A stretch of 64,000 nt of DNA from Adineta vaga (lineage: Eukaryota > Rotifera): the NCBI GenBank assembly GCA_021613535.1, contig CP075495.1:6324001-6388000 (forward strand), written 5' to 3'. The stretch's first letter is position 1; each line of letters begins with the position of its first letter. A program made the position numbers and the translations under genes. Below are positions 37,871-49,453 of this stretch, one piece after another. The notes under the pieces were generated by a model, which worked only from the letters and a program-made list of their open reading frames with translations, made no database searches and was not told where the DNA came from.

Positions 37871-40425
37871 TCATAGTTTACGCCATGTCCAAGCTTCACT
37901 AGGATTAATCTAAAGGATAAAATCGATTAGAAAGAAAACTTCTTTTGAAAAATATATATGCTGAAACCTTTTTTAAATTACGTCGTCTAGATACAGCTGA
38001 ATAATTTCGATCATCGTTCTCAAAATCACTATTTACAGCATTCATTGGAGCAAAAAGATTTCGTCCTGCTGTTACATAAGTTGCTGCTGCTGGTCCAGTT
38101 AAAATATTCGAAGCTAGAACACTACCACCATTATTAGCACGATATGCAATTGTATAAATAGGCTGAGTGGTATTTGGAACGACTAAAGAGGGCTGACCAG
38201 AATTGTAGGTTAACATATTAGTTGTTTTTGGCTGAATAAATAAAGAAAACGTTTTTTTCGAATAAATCAAAAACAAAATTTTCGCTTTTTATATTACTTG
38301 AGATTGTAAAATTTCTTCGACGTATTGTTGTTTCGATGGTTGTTGAACAACATATGTCATTGGTTGTTTATTATGCGTAGTATTTATATTATTATTTCCA
38401 TGGATATTATTCAATGAAGTACTAGCTGCTTGATTTGATGGTTGCGCTATTGGATGCGTAGACGCCGATGGTGGTGGTAGTGGTGGAGCTTGAGCTGGTG
38501 GTTGAAAATAAGGAACAGGGATCGGAATGAATTGTGGTTGTTGTTGCTGTTGTTGTTGTTGTTTGTTATTGTTCTTCTTACTATTAATATCTTGATGACT
38601 ATTTCTAGCAGAAGTACTATCTCGTGGACTATGTGATCTGGAACGACGAATCGAACGATGACGAGAACAAGAACGACGATGTACACGATTAGCATGCGAA
38701 ATGTCATCCATTTCTGAATTCTATGCAATATCAGATATTATTCATGGTTCTAGATTGTGTTATAAAACTTACTTCACTAACAAAATGTCGAGGATGATAT
38801 GGTTCAAGCTGAAAAAAACATTTCGTAAATTAGGATAGAAATAAGATCTACTGTTCACCCTCCTTAACTTACATTCGACTGTGGAAATAATGGGCTGGAT
38901 GGACGAGAAAAGCCACATAGTCCAGACGTATGTTGAAATGCTGGATTAAATATACCATTACTTCCATGATGATGTGTTGGAGAGCATAACTTGGTAGGTG
39001 GATAACCTACTGAATTCTGATTATTACTTGAACCATTGATTTGATAACAAGCATTTGTATAATCTTGACCAGACATAGGTTGTGAATGAAGATATTGATG
39101 TGTTCTTTTCAATACAGATGTCATATTGCTATTAAATGAAATTTTTCAACAAAGAAAGATTTTAGACATAGTATTGAAATCAATTAGTTTATTATACCTA
39201 TCCGATGGTGCTTTCAAAACACTTCCAGCATATTTATCGGCTGAATGACTAAGAATTCCTGTTACTTCCATATTACTATAATCACACCAATTAAATACTG
39301 ATGCAAGCATAAAAGAAAGAGAAGCGAAAAAAGATAGAACAATATTAGGAGTAATCAACCACATTCCCCAACGTCGTGGATTATCATTATCACTTGAACG
39401 TAATCGTTCAACATAAACTAAAGATTCAGTGGCAAATACAGTCATACCAATAGTTGTAAAAATAACTAAAATAAAGAAATAACAAATAAGGAGAAAACAC
39501 TTTGTGATTAAATTAGGTGAAGCAATTTGAAATTTCATTAAAGTTAACTTTTCGAGAGATCTTTTGTCAGAATGACAAAAGTTTCGATCCTATATTTATA
39601 TTCTGTAAAAGTCATCGGAAATATAAGTTCTATATAGTTTTTCATTTCGTTGTCCGCAAGCTTGGCCAACTGACCTTACATTTATTTCAATAATAAGCGT
39701 GACAAAAGTCAACATTTTTCATATCTGAAATCATTAACTTTATATCTCAGATCTAGATATAATCATCGATTAACTGATAACAATGTTAATATGTAAACAT
39801 ACAGGAGGACGAAAAATAATAAATTTCTTCTCTTAACTCAATATCGAATGAAAATAACCTCGACATATTTGAGCTGATTCAATAATCATACATTTCTCAT
39901 ATTATTTTTGAAAGATCTATAGTGATACTTACAACTTAAAAAGGCAAATAATGCTGCAAATAATGCGGCTGTAATAAAAGTTCGTTTAGATAAGAGACCA
40001 ATAATAGCAGCTAGCAACGAAAGACATCCCAATGATAAACCAAATGGTATAAGTACTTGAGCAACTCGTACAAAACCTTACGAATAAATAAAAAAGCAAA
40101 AGATACAATATTTTCAAAACTAAAACAGTAGAATATTACTAGGCGCATCTTTATTCCATAATAAACAAATGAAATCGTTGGCTTCTTGTGAAAATGTACA
40201 TTTATACCAAAGACCAAATTTTTTAAAATCAACACTATTGCTATTGAATATATTTACATCAGTATTATTAATATTTTTGATTAAATCTTTGCCAATATTA
40301 CGTTCATAAAATTGTAACCAATCAGGTACAGAAAACGATATCCATCCAAGTACAAGACTAATAATAAGAAGTCCAACACCAATTGCAAGAAAAATTCGTG
40401 GTGGCACGATACACCGATACATCAT
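37871..40425 (-). CDS. claudin/PMP22/TARP-superfamily four-TM protein with long cytoplasmic tail
   Basis: Exons 40425-40140, 40076-39933, 39465-39198, 39128-38873, 38808-38773, 38720-38298, 38231-37968 and 37909-37871 give 571 aa. TM1 is at about 10-28. The first extracellular loop has DW followed by FGLWYKC (C76) and a second Cys (C87), which is the claudin-superfamily W-GLW-C-C signature. TM2 (VLIPFGLSLGCLSLLAAII), TM3 (TFITAALFAALFAFLSFIF) and TM4 (NIVLSFFASLSFMLASVFNW) follow. The tail after TM4 is about 330 residues: His/Ser/Asn-rich, then an Arg-Ser-rich block (RRSRSHSPRD), a run of eight Gln, and Pro-rich segments. True claudins have tails of 20-60 residues, so TARP/GSG1L-like or invertebrate-specific members are better comparisons. 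It could work in cell junctions or as a channel auxiliary subunit. The family call is solid, the role is open. Confidence 0.82.
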
Positions 40426-42790
40426 TTGACGAACGAAGTGAATAAATCCTAATTTATATAGATATCGTTTACCTTTTCAAAGAATCTTCTGTAATGCCAA
40501 ATAAGAAATAAGATCGATCACGCAATTTCACTTGCTAAGAATAAGAGAGAACTATGCATAATTATCGAGGATGAAAACGAGGTAAACTAGTGAACATCAA
40601 CGTCGATGTATAAGTTTCTTATTTATCACTAATTTTAATTCATTGAAGTGTGCAGACGTGATACAGATGAGAACGTCGAGACGTAAAAACGATTGGATTG
40701 TTTGTTCTAATAATTGCTTCACTAACTTTGAATAAATGAGAAGAAGAAAAAAAAAAGAAAATATATATCGTCAAAGAAAGGATGATAAAATATATTAAAA
40801 GACGGTCACACGTTGGTGAATAGTAAAGATTTCTTCTCTTACACTTTGTTATATAGATAAATTGACAACTAGAGTTGTGTCTCCTTCTTTGCCTCCTCCT
40901 TCTCTCATTCTATCGTTTCATTTTTAAGTATATATCTATGCATGTAGGTATGCATGTGTCCACATAAACATTTGTCTATGTAAGATGCGCCCCTTCGATT
41001 ATTACACGTAAAAAAATCGTTCACCTTTCATTTTTCTACCTCATTTCTTTCTCCATTCGTTGGCCATCGTACGGGGAGACACTGACCCTCACACAAAGAG
41101 CTTGTGTACTTGATAATCATGCTCAGTGAACCAAAGAATTTTTTCTTTCTTCTGTATTCTTACTATCATTGCTGTATCTGTCCATTTTTTTTCTATTGAT
41201 AGATGCAATAGTTTAGTCAATGATGTATGCTCAAAACTCATATAAATTTGTCCATGTACGACACCGAGAAAAAACGAAGAATGAGAATTTTTTTTAAACG
41301 TAACTCGGCAATGACATATAAAATAGTGTATCTATATGTTGACCTTGTATAAATATTGTATATTATATCATCCAGTACGGTCAGATGTTTAAATGACAAT
41401 GAACATTGACCTTCTAAATGGACATCAATGATAGGAAAATGATATATAAAATTTTTTTGATTGACTATACTCAAAAAAGAATGACATAGGAGTTAATGTT
41501 CCTTTTTAAATGCAGGATAATTGTTGAAATTAGAAAATGAATTATTGTTTCAAAGAGATGCGACACAATCTCATGTAAATGTATATCATTGAGTGATAGC
41601 TTTTATATTTACATCTGGTAAAATAAAAGAGTAAACGAGAACAGTATTTAAATTATTATAAAGAAATGTTTATACTCTCTCTCTGTCGAACAATTATCAA
41701 AAAACGAAAATGTATAGACAAATATATATATATATCGAAAAATAATGAGAGAAGCTGAATTATTGATAGTATGTAAGCTTTACTCTTCTCATTATTTCAT
41801 CTATACTACACAATAGAAGAATATAGTAGATTAAACATTTTCGATTTATACTGCCTTTTGTATAGTACTTCTTATCAAATTCTATACATGCTAAAATCAC
41901 CAACATCACAATAGGAAAGATGCAGGTTAAGTATCTGCACTATCCTTTTTCTCTATCGATGGCATTTTACACTATTATAGTCAAAAATAATCGAACGACT
42001 AAACTTACTTAAAGTATTATAACTATGTAAAAGATATGAATCATTTTGACATGTACTACACAAATTGATTTGTAATTAACATTCTGACAATAATTCAATT
42101 TATTAATTTTCAAAGTTTTAAAGTCGTTCGAATGTTTAAATGGTACTGATCTCTTTCATCTTCGTCATTTACTATCTCCATATCCTATATATATATATCG
42201 TGAACAGTGTTGATGATGTTGATAGCAATGACATATAAAGTTAATACAGAGAATTATTTACTGTTATATAGAGTAGTAATATTGATATCCAGAATAGCTT
42301 TTCTCTTACTAAAACTTTGTTATTCATTTTTTTTTCATTATCACTCTATTTATGATTTTATGGTAATATTATTTTTGATTTATTAGGAATTTGTCATCTT
42401 TCTCTTGATGTAATTAATTATCTATATCTACACAAATATTGACGAAAAAGGACTAACATTTTTTTCGGATTACATACATATACTTTGTTTAGAGTAAGAG
42501 TTTTGATAATTATAACTCGATAGTTTTAACATTTTGCTATGAATAGATAAATGAAATCAACTATATTAGTTGTAAATGTAAAACGTCAATCGTGTTTTCT
42601 TCTGAACTACGATCAAATTATCATGTTCATTTTTATAAAGAATATTATTGACTTCTGTTCTTTTTATTATTCATTTGTCAACGGTTGAAATCATCCATCT
42701 TAGAACATAAACAACAAACGAAAAACATCATATTGTCTACTGTTCTTTTGATTATATTTCATATGATGTTGAAATATTGTTGATAACTGT
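40426..42790. other. 2.4-kb gene-free interval
   Basis: AT-rich, no supported exon. The 78-codon minus ORF at 41238-41474 has no recognisable feature. RPS4 ends at 42791. Confidence 0.45.
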
Positions 42791-43920
42791 CTAGTTTGTT
42801 TTGCCGGCAAGCCGTCGATCACGTTCTTCTGCAACTGATAAACGTAAACCTTTACCAGATGGGAGTGATACCCAAGATTTTTGACCTTTACCAATAACAA
42901 ATACATATGCCAAACTAAAACGATCATTTAATTAATAGAAAAAATGAACATTTTCTTTTTCAAAAGAAAAACCAATCTTACCGAGTAGCAAATGTATGTC
43001 CATTTGCATCTTTAACATGAACAATATCGAATGAACCTGGATGACGTTCACGTGATTGAATAATACCAACACGACCCAAATTGTGTCCACCAGTAATCAT
43101 AACAATATTACCTGCAAAGAAAACTCTTCTTTTTTACAGAAAAAAATACATATGTAAATCGTAAAAAATATACCGGTATCAAATTTAATATGATCTTGAA
43201 TTTTTCCAGTAGCAATATCAAGTTGAATAGTATCATTTGCTTTGATATGTGGGTCTGGATAACGAATTGTTCGTGCATCATGTGTAATTAAATATGGGAC
43301 TTTCTTTGGGCCCATACATAACGATTTAACTTTACATAATTTATACTAAATCAAAAGACATAGTTTTGTATAACTCTCTTACTATTTCAATGAAAATGAT
43401 AACATATTTTTAAAAACTCAAATCCTATTTATGCATAAAATTTGACACTTACCTTAGCTTCTTCAGCTGTAATACGATGAATACAGAATCGACCTTTAAC
43501 GTCATAAATTAAACGAAAATGTTCACCTGTTTTTTCAATGGTAATAACATCTAAAGAAACAAATAATATTCACTATAAATTATGTTTAATATTAGAACAA
43601 ACCCATAAAACCAGCTGGAAAAAGAAAATCAGTTCGAACGCGTCCATCGATCTTAATTAGACGTTGTTTACAAATTTTTTTTGCTTCAACATAGGTCAAT
43701 GCATATTTCAATCGATTACGTAAGAAGATGATCATTGGTAAACATTCACGTGTCTTATGTGGACCAGATGATGGTTTGGGAGCAAAAACACCACCCAATT
43801 TATCGAGCATCCAATGTTTTGGTGCATGAAGTCGTTTCAAATGTTTACGAATACCACGATACTAAAGAAAAGACGTTCGAAAAATCACTTTAAAATCAGA
43901 ACAATTGATCTTACACCCAT
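42791..43920 (-). CDS. RPS4: 40S ribosomal protein eS4 (RPS4)
   Basis: Small-subunit ribosomal protein. Six exons: 43920-43915, 43861-43603, 43550-43453, 43345-43174, 43111-42982 and 42914-42791, giving 262 aa (human RPS4X 263). Nearly every block is recognisable: [56 protein letters not shown], the central [16 protein letters not shown], the KOW-like [20 protein letters not shown], then [14 protein letters not shown] and [12 protein letters not shown]. The first coding exon is only two codons (Met-Gly), and the N-terminus ([12 protein letters not shown]) differs from the usual MARGPKKHLKR. An AACAG acceptor lies just upstream of the ATG. It looks fully functional. Confidence 0.97.
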
Positions 43921-44325
43921 GTTTTTTAGCTGTTAATAAAGATCAAGATCTTTCTTACGATCTAAAACAATTCAAAGCAAAGTAAAAACACGGAAAAGCA
44001 ATATTTTATGTAAAAATGTCGACCAATCAATGATCAGTTGAATCAACCACACTTTGTTCAAACTAGTTTATGATTAAATTCATCAATCATTTAATTAACT
44101 ATTCTAATTCTGTCAAAGAAAATACAAATTCATGAGAAATGAACATGATTATACTTCAAGAAATGTATAAGTGTGTTATATAGTTCAATGTAGAGGCTAT
44201 ACGAATCAAAAATCAATATGGTTGATTTGTTCTTTTCTTCCTTTTAACGTCACACACTCTCACCGTGTCGTGTATATACATACTATACAGTAGTAATATA
44301 TTATAAAATCGAAAATATCATATCG
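43921..44325. other. divergent promoter region between RPS4 and YTHDC1
   Basis: The two genes are transcribed outward from this 405-bp spacer. No ORF. A candidate acceptor (TTATTAACAG on the minus strand, ending about 9 nt before the RPS4 ATG) is visible. Confidence 0.4.
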
Positions 44326-47300
44326 ATGTCTGGAGGTATTGAATTTCTTTAATTTCACTTCAATGAATGATTTTGAATATTATTTTTCTAGTTGAACTTG
44401 ATCTCGTTTGTACAGAAAGTGATGCCGATGACTTTTCATCATCAACAAGTATGTAGAGATTACTTAAATTAATTTGAAATAAGAACAAAAGAAAAGAACT
44501 CATTAAAAAGACTATTTTCAATTTCAATTGAGTATTTGTTACTTCACAAAGTACATTCGAAAAGCTTTACGTTTATTGTAGTAAAGAAGATGATAGTGAA
44601 ACAGACAATCATTTCAACATCGTTTTTACAGAAAAACGTGTTCTTTCATCTTTTGTATTCGTGAAGATTTTAGTCCAAAGTGAGGTCAGTATGTCTATCT
44701 TTCTTTCATTTCTACTGGTCGACGATGAACGCGACGTTCACGTTGTTATGTGCAAGGTATGATGCAATCAAAATTACATCTGTATGTGACGATCGAGACG
44801 AAAGAGTGTATACATCTACTTATATTCATAACGCGCCTTCTTATTAATATGACAAATGTTTAATTTTCATTTAAATATAATGCGTAAAAAACAAAAAATT
44901 GATACATTTTCATAGGAAATAGATGACTAGTTGTTACTGGCAAAATGCCAGGTTATGACTATAGAAACTGTATGAACAGATTGATTTCGGTTGGTACTTA
45001 CAAAATCAAAAGAGAAGCTCTATATTTCTTTTTCTAGTCTACTTGTGTTCTATATCATTTCTAGAGTCCAAACAAACTCGAAATGTTTCCATCGAGGAAG
45101 ATCTAGTAAGTTAAATAGAACAAATCTCAGTTTGGTTTTTCAATCCTTATTATTCATTTAGATATTTGAAGATGTTAATGATGTTAGTGACATTAATGAT
45201 GTTAATGATGTTAGTAATGAAGATGATGATGACATAGCAATCATTGAACCTACAGAAGCTAATACATCCAATGACAATGCTGAAACTCAAATAACAATTG
45301 AAAATGATTATTCGAATCCTACTGAAACAGCGTTGAGTGATGATACCAGAAATGAATCAAATGAAAACGGTAAACGTCGAACAACAGAGAGAGTTTCTTC
45401 GTCTTCATCTTCCTCCAGCGCTTCGAGTAGTAGCAGCAGCAGCAGCAACACTGGCAACAGTTCCAATCATCATCATTCAATACATGGTAGTTGTTTAGTA
45501 GCAAAAGATAACAACTAGTTTCCTATTGACGAATTTAACAAATTTAACTTTTCCTTCATTTCATTTAAATATACCATAAGACATTGTTTTTTCTTCTTCT
45601 TTGCTCTCATAGATTCCAATGATGAAATGCTTGACAATGATTCAAGTTGTATTCCGATGGAAATGACAAGTGCAGTTACAAAACACGGAAATAGTTTTAA
45701 TGGAAAAGAGCATCGTAAACCATCGGGAGTACCGACATTAATGATAACAGTGAAAAATGAAATGGCTCATCCAGCTGATGAACAGACTATTCCAGTAACT
45801 GGTACGATTCGATAAAATTTTTATATGTGAATAAATGTTGAGCGATATCAATTTTTCTCTTTAATATATTTTAGATCCTACAGAAACTGCTACACTTCGT
45901 CACATATTTAGTGATGCTGTTTATTTTTTAATTAAAAGTGGTAATGAAGAAAATATTTCATTAGCAAAATCGAAAGTAAATCGAATATGAAAGTTAAATT
46001 ATATATGATATATTTTACATTGTTCAAAGGGTGTATGGTCAACTCCACCAGGAAATGAAATTAAACTCAATCGGGCTTTTCGAGTAAAAATTTTATCTAC
46101 GATAAAAGAAAAACGAACTTAATTATAAATAAATTCACAACTTTTTAGGAACATCGAAATGTTATTTTGATCTTTTCTGTTGCAGAAAGCAAAGCGTTTC
46201 AAGGTTTTGCTCGTATGTCATGTGAAGCTCGTCATGATAGTCAGCCAGTTCATTGGATATTGCCACCAGGCATGAGTAATCGAGCCTTTTCTGGTGTTAT
46301 TCATATTGATTGGGTTACTTGGTAAGATCTTTGAAATTTCGTTCTAATTCATAATTTCATTTTTGTTCTCTTAATAGTCGAAGTTTACCATTTAGTAAAA
46401 CATCACATTTGTTCAATTCATGGAATGAGAACAAGCCGGTTAAAATTGGACGTGATGGTCAAGTAAAAGAGTTTTATTTGAAAAATAAATATACTTTCAT
46501 ATTTTCAAAAGGAAATTGAACCACGTTGTGCTGAAGCTTTATGTCGTCTATTTCCATCAGATGGATCTATTGATATTATGTCCATAGCATTAAAAGCAAA
46601 ACGAAATAAAAAACGTCATTTCTCTCGTTCACAATCACGTTCACCATTGGCAGTGAATAATCCATCATCATCGTCACCACCGCCATTATTAGAAGCTCCA
46701 TCATCATCATCATCATCACCACCACCACCACCACCACCAACATTAATAATTAAACGTCAAATATCCAAAGATCATAATCGTCGTTCATCGTCGACTAGTA
46801 AACATCGACCAACATCATCATTCCATATGTCATCTCGTTATTCTTCTACGCGTTATGATCATCATCCTCAGCGTCGTCGATCACCTTCAACGAATGATCG
46901 TCATAGGTCAGACGTGACTCTTTATTTATTAAATATTCGTCTTACGAATCCGGCGATTATATTCTTTACTAATAGAACTTTTAAAAAAGGTGTTGGTTGA
47001 TAGAGGCAGTCTTTCTTTTTTCCGCACACATCATTGGTCATATCTAACATACGGCTATTACAACATGCACATACAAGATGAAGCCGACTGCTACTTTACG
47101 AACTTTTGCGTACATGAAAAAAGAGAAAAGAATCTAATACCAAAGCATGTTACATCTTTATCCAACAAAGAACTCATATTCATTATTTCGATAAAGATGG
47201 ACTATGTCTGTTTGACAGACTGAAACATATATATGTGTACACACACATATATATATATATATATATTTATCGTTATCTTTTATAAGAAGAAAAATTAACG

Positions 47301-48439
47301 ACGAATATGACTGCATTTTCCCGGTTCGCTCGTTTACTTCAGAAAAGTGATTTTTTTCCTTGAATTCGAGGACTAGATAGACGATGATATTAAAAGAAAA
47401 AACTAAACTAAGTGCGCTGATACATATGCATGTGGAGATACATAAGAATGCATAATAAACATAATCAATAGACATTCTTAATAATAGAGATTTTCAAACA
47501 TTTATTATTTTGGTTTTTGTTAATCTTAATTTAGACGTGAGAAATCAAGAAGTCGAGAACGTACAAGTAAAGATTCACTACGAAAACGACGACGACGATC
47601 AGGTATGATTGAAATTGTTTTTTTCTTCCCGATAATCTCATCTTACTAATTAAAAATCAACTCATGAGTTGTTATCTTCTAGGATCATCATCTCATTCAC
47701 ATCACGGTAGTAAAAATACTTCCAATCGAAAACATTCACATCGCAGTAATGGCGATCAATCATCTTACAATGGTACGAACAAAGCAATGGCAAAAATTAT
47801 TGGTAACGGGGTAATAAAAAATCAAATTGAATTTTTCCTCAAAATCTTTGTATGATCTGTTTCTACATAGACATATGAAGATTACATGAATCATTTAATT
47901 ACAGCCCATGCTCAATATGGTGGTTTTGGAGGATCGATGTTTTCATCAGGAGTAAGTCCTACTTATCTTTATTTTGTTTATAAATCAATGATGACTATAA
48001 CATTTGAACATTCCTAATTATGTTCTCATTCTTCTAGGGATATCCTATGTCCTATGATCCGAATAGTTTTTATCCACTGACCTATGATCATCGTGGTATG
48101 CCAATATCAATGCATGGTGGAGGTTATGATTTTCAAATGGATATGTATCCTCCACAATGTACATCTTCTACATCGTCGCGTTCGAGAAATACAACAGATG
48201 TAAATATTTCAAAATTATCAATAGAATATTCTCACATATTTTGTTCCTTTCCTCATTCTACTTAGTATGAACAAGAAATCAATGCTTTTCTTCGTCATAC
48301 AACAACGTCCAATATCTATCCATCCATTGATAATGGTACTAAATCGCATCGAAATCATCATTATCATCGAAATGAAAATGATTATCGTCATAAAACATCC
48401 TCTCGACAACACTCGAAATCACGTGAACATCGTCGTTAG
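44326..48439 (+). CDS. YTHDC1: YTH-domain m6A reader, YTHDC1-type
   Basis: Nuclear reader of N6-methyladenosine that affects splicing and export. Fifteen exons: 44326-44335, 44392-44448, 45065-45105, 45162-45486, 45613-45801, 45875-45975, 46030-46083, 46149-46321, 46378-46462, 46512-46906, 47535-47602, 47683-47810, 47871-47951, 48038-48199 and 48266-48439, giving 680 aa. An acidic, Ser-rich N-terminus with Asn-Asp repeats leads to the YTH domain at about residues 222-355: [38 protein letters not shown], then [14 protein letters not shown]. Aromatic-cage residues are W244 and W295, 51 apart as in human W377 and W428; the third position (human L439) is Phe306. The C-terminal half is Ser/Pro/Arg-rich with RS-type blocks, typical of the nuclear DC1 class. 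The first coding exon is only 10 nt. Confidence 0.93.
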
Positions 48440-48795
48440 TTTCGAAAAAAAACGGATTTTTTTGTCTTTGTTTTGTCATGTTGCTTTTTTTAACAAACTG
48501 TTTCTTTTTAGTGTGCTCTCTTTCACACGACCATCTCCTTGATTTTTCTTTGTTGGTCTCGCTAGTGTGTGCGTATGTGTGTATGTGTGTGTGTGTGTAA
48601 ATGAGAAAAACACTTGTTTTCTTTTTTTCTTGACCTTGTATTTACGTATGGGATGAAATTAAAAATGGGTGGGTGGGTGTGAGGTGAGTTTTTCTGTGCC
48701 AGTCTTTGATTTCTTTTCGTATACTTTGGTTTTACGTATTCACATTGCACATTCAGTTTGTTCTGTGATATATCATATTTATCGCTTTTATTTGA
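48440..48795. other. YTHDC1 3' region with (GT)n and GGGT tract
   Basis: Contains a GT microsatellite at about 48569-48598 and a short GGGT run near 48666-48681. No coding potential. The transposon starts immediately after. Confidence 0.45.
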
Positions 48796-48799
48796 TTAA

Positions 48800-48816
48800 G
48801 GGGGCCCCCCCACCAT
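48800..48816 (+). repeat. left terminal inverted repeat of transposon
   Basis: GGGGGCCCCCCCACCAT, identical to the reverse complement of 52206-52222. The C-run and G-run make it very GC-rich in an AT-rich genome. TTAA precedes it. Confidence 0.92.
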
Positions 48817-49453
48817 AAAAAGTCAATTTTTGTCAAATTTTTCGATATTTTTTTTAATCTTTCATTTGATAAAGCAAGTTCTCCTCTATCGAATGCACTA
48901 TCGTTTATCTAATTTACGATGAGTTTTTCGTATATTATAGAAGTTTTTCTGAGACCCACCATTACAGATAATTTTGTTCGAAAAATTTCAGTGATTAGAG
49001 TCTTTCTGTTTTCCATTTTTACAGTGATTGATAAGGAATTGAGTGTCATTAAGTCTAATAGGTGTTGAAATGGAAAATCCAACCTTTAAAAATACGAAAC
49101 ATCGGTTTTTGAAACCCGAAGTTTTCTATAAACCACTTATTGCAATATACTAATTCATAATAAATAACGTGGGTACTATCACACTTGATCTTTTTCGTGT
49201 TTTTCTTATTGTATATGATGTCATATACTATATTTTTCGTTCTACAATTGAATGCAATTCCACTTTTGCGTTCCTTCTATTAGTCATGAACTTTCTTCTT
49301 TGATTTTTTCGGACGTTCTGCTCTATATATAAATACCTATCATTACTTTATACAAGTAATATAACGTTCTCGTTCTCTGCTTCATCTAACTTCACTCTCT
49401 ATCACTACTGTATATTTAACACATCTATTCAATCCGTTATCAAAAAGAATTCA

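Noticed and set aside
44580-44625. Possible extra YTHDC1 exon (acidic [10 protein letters not shown])
   Set aside because: Its phase does not fit the next exon, whereas exon 2 joins exon 3 directly in frame.
48666-48690. GGGT repeats as an interstitial telomere tract
   Set aside because: Only about four copies beside a GT microsatellite; too short to support.
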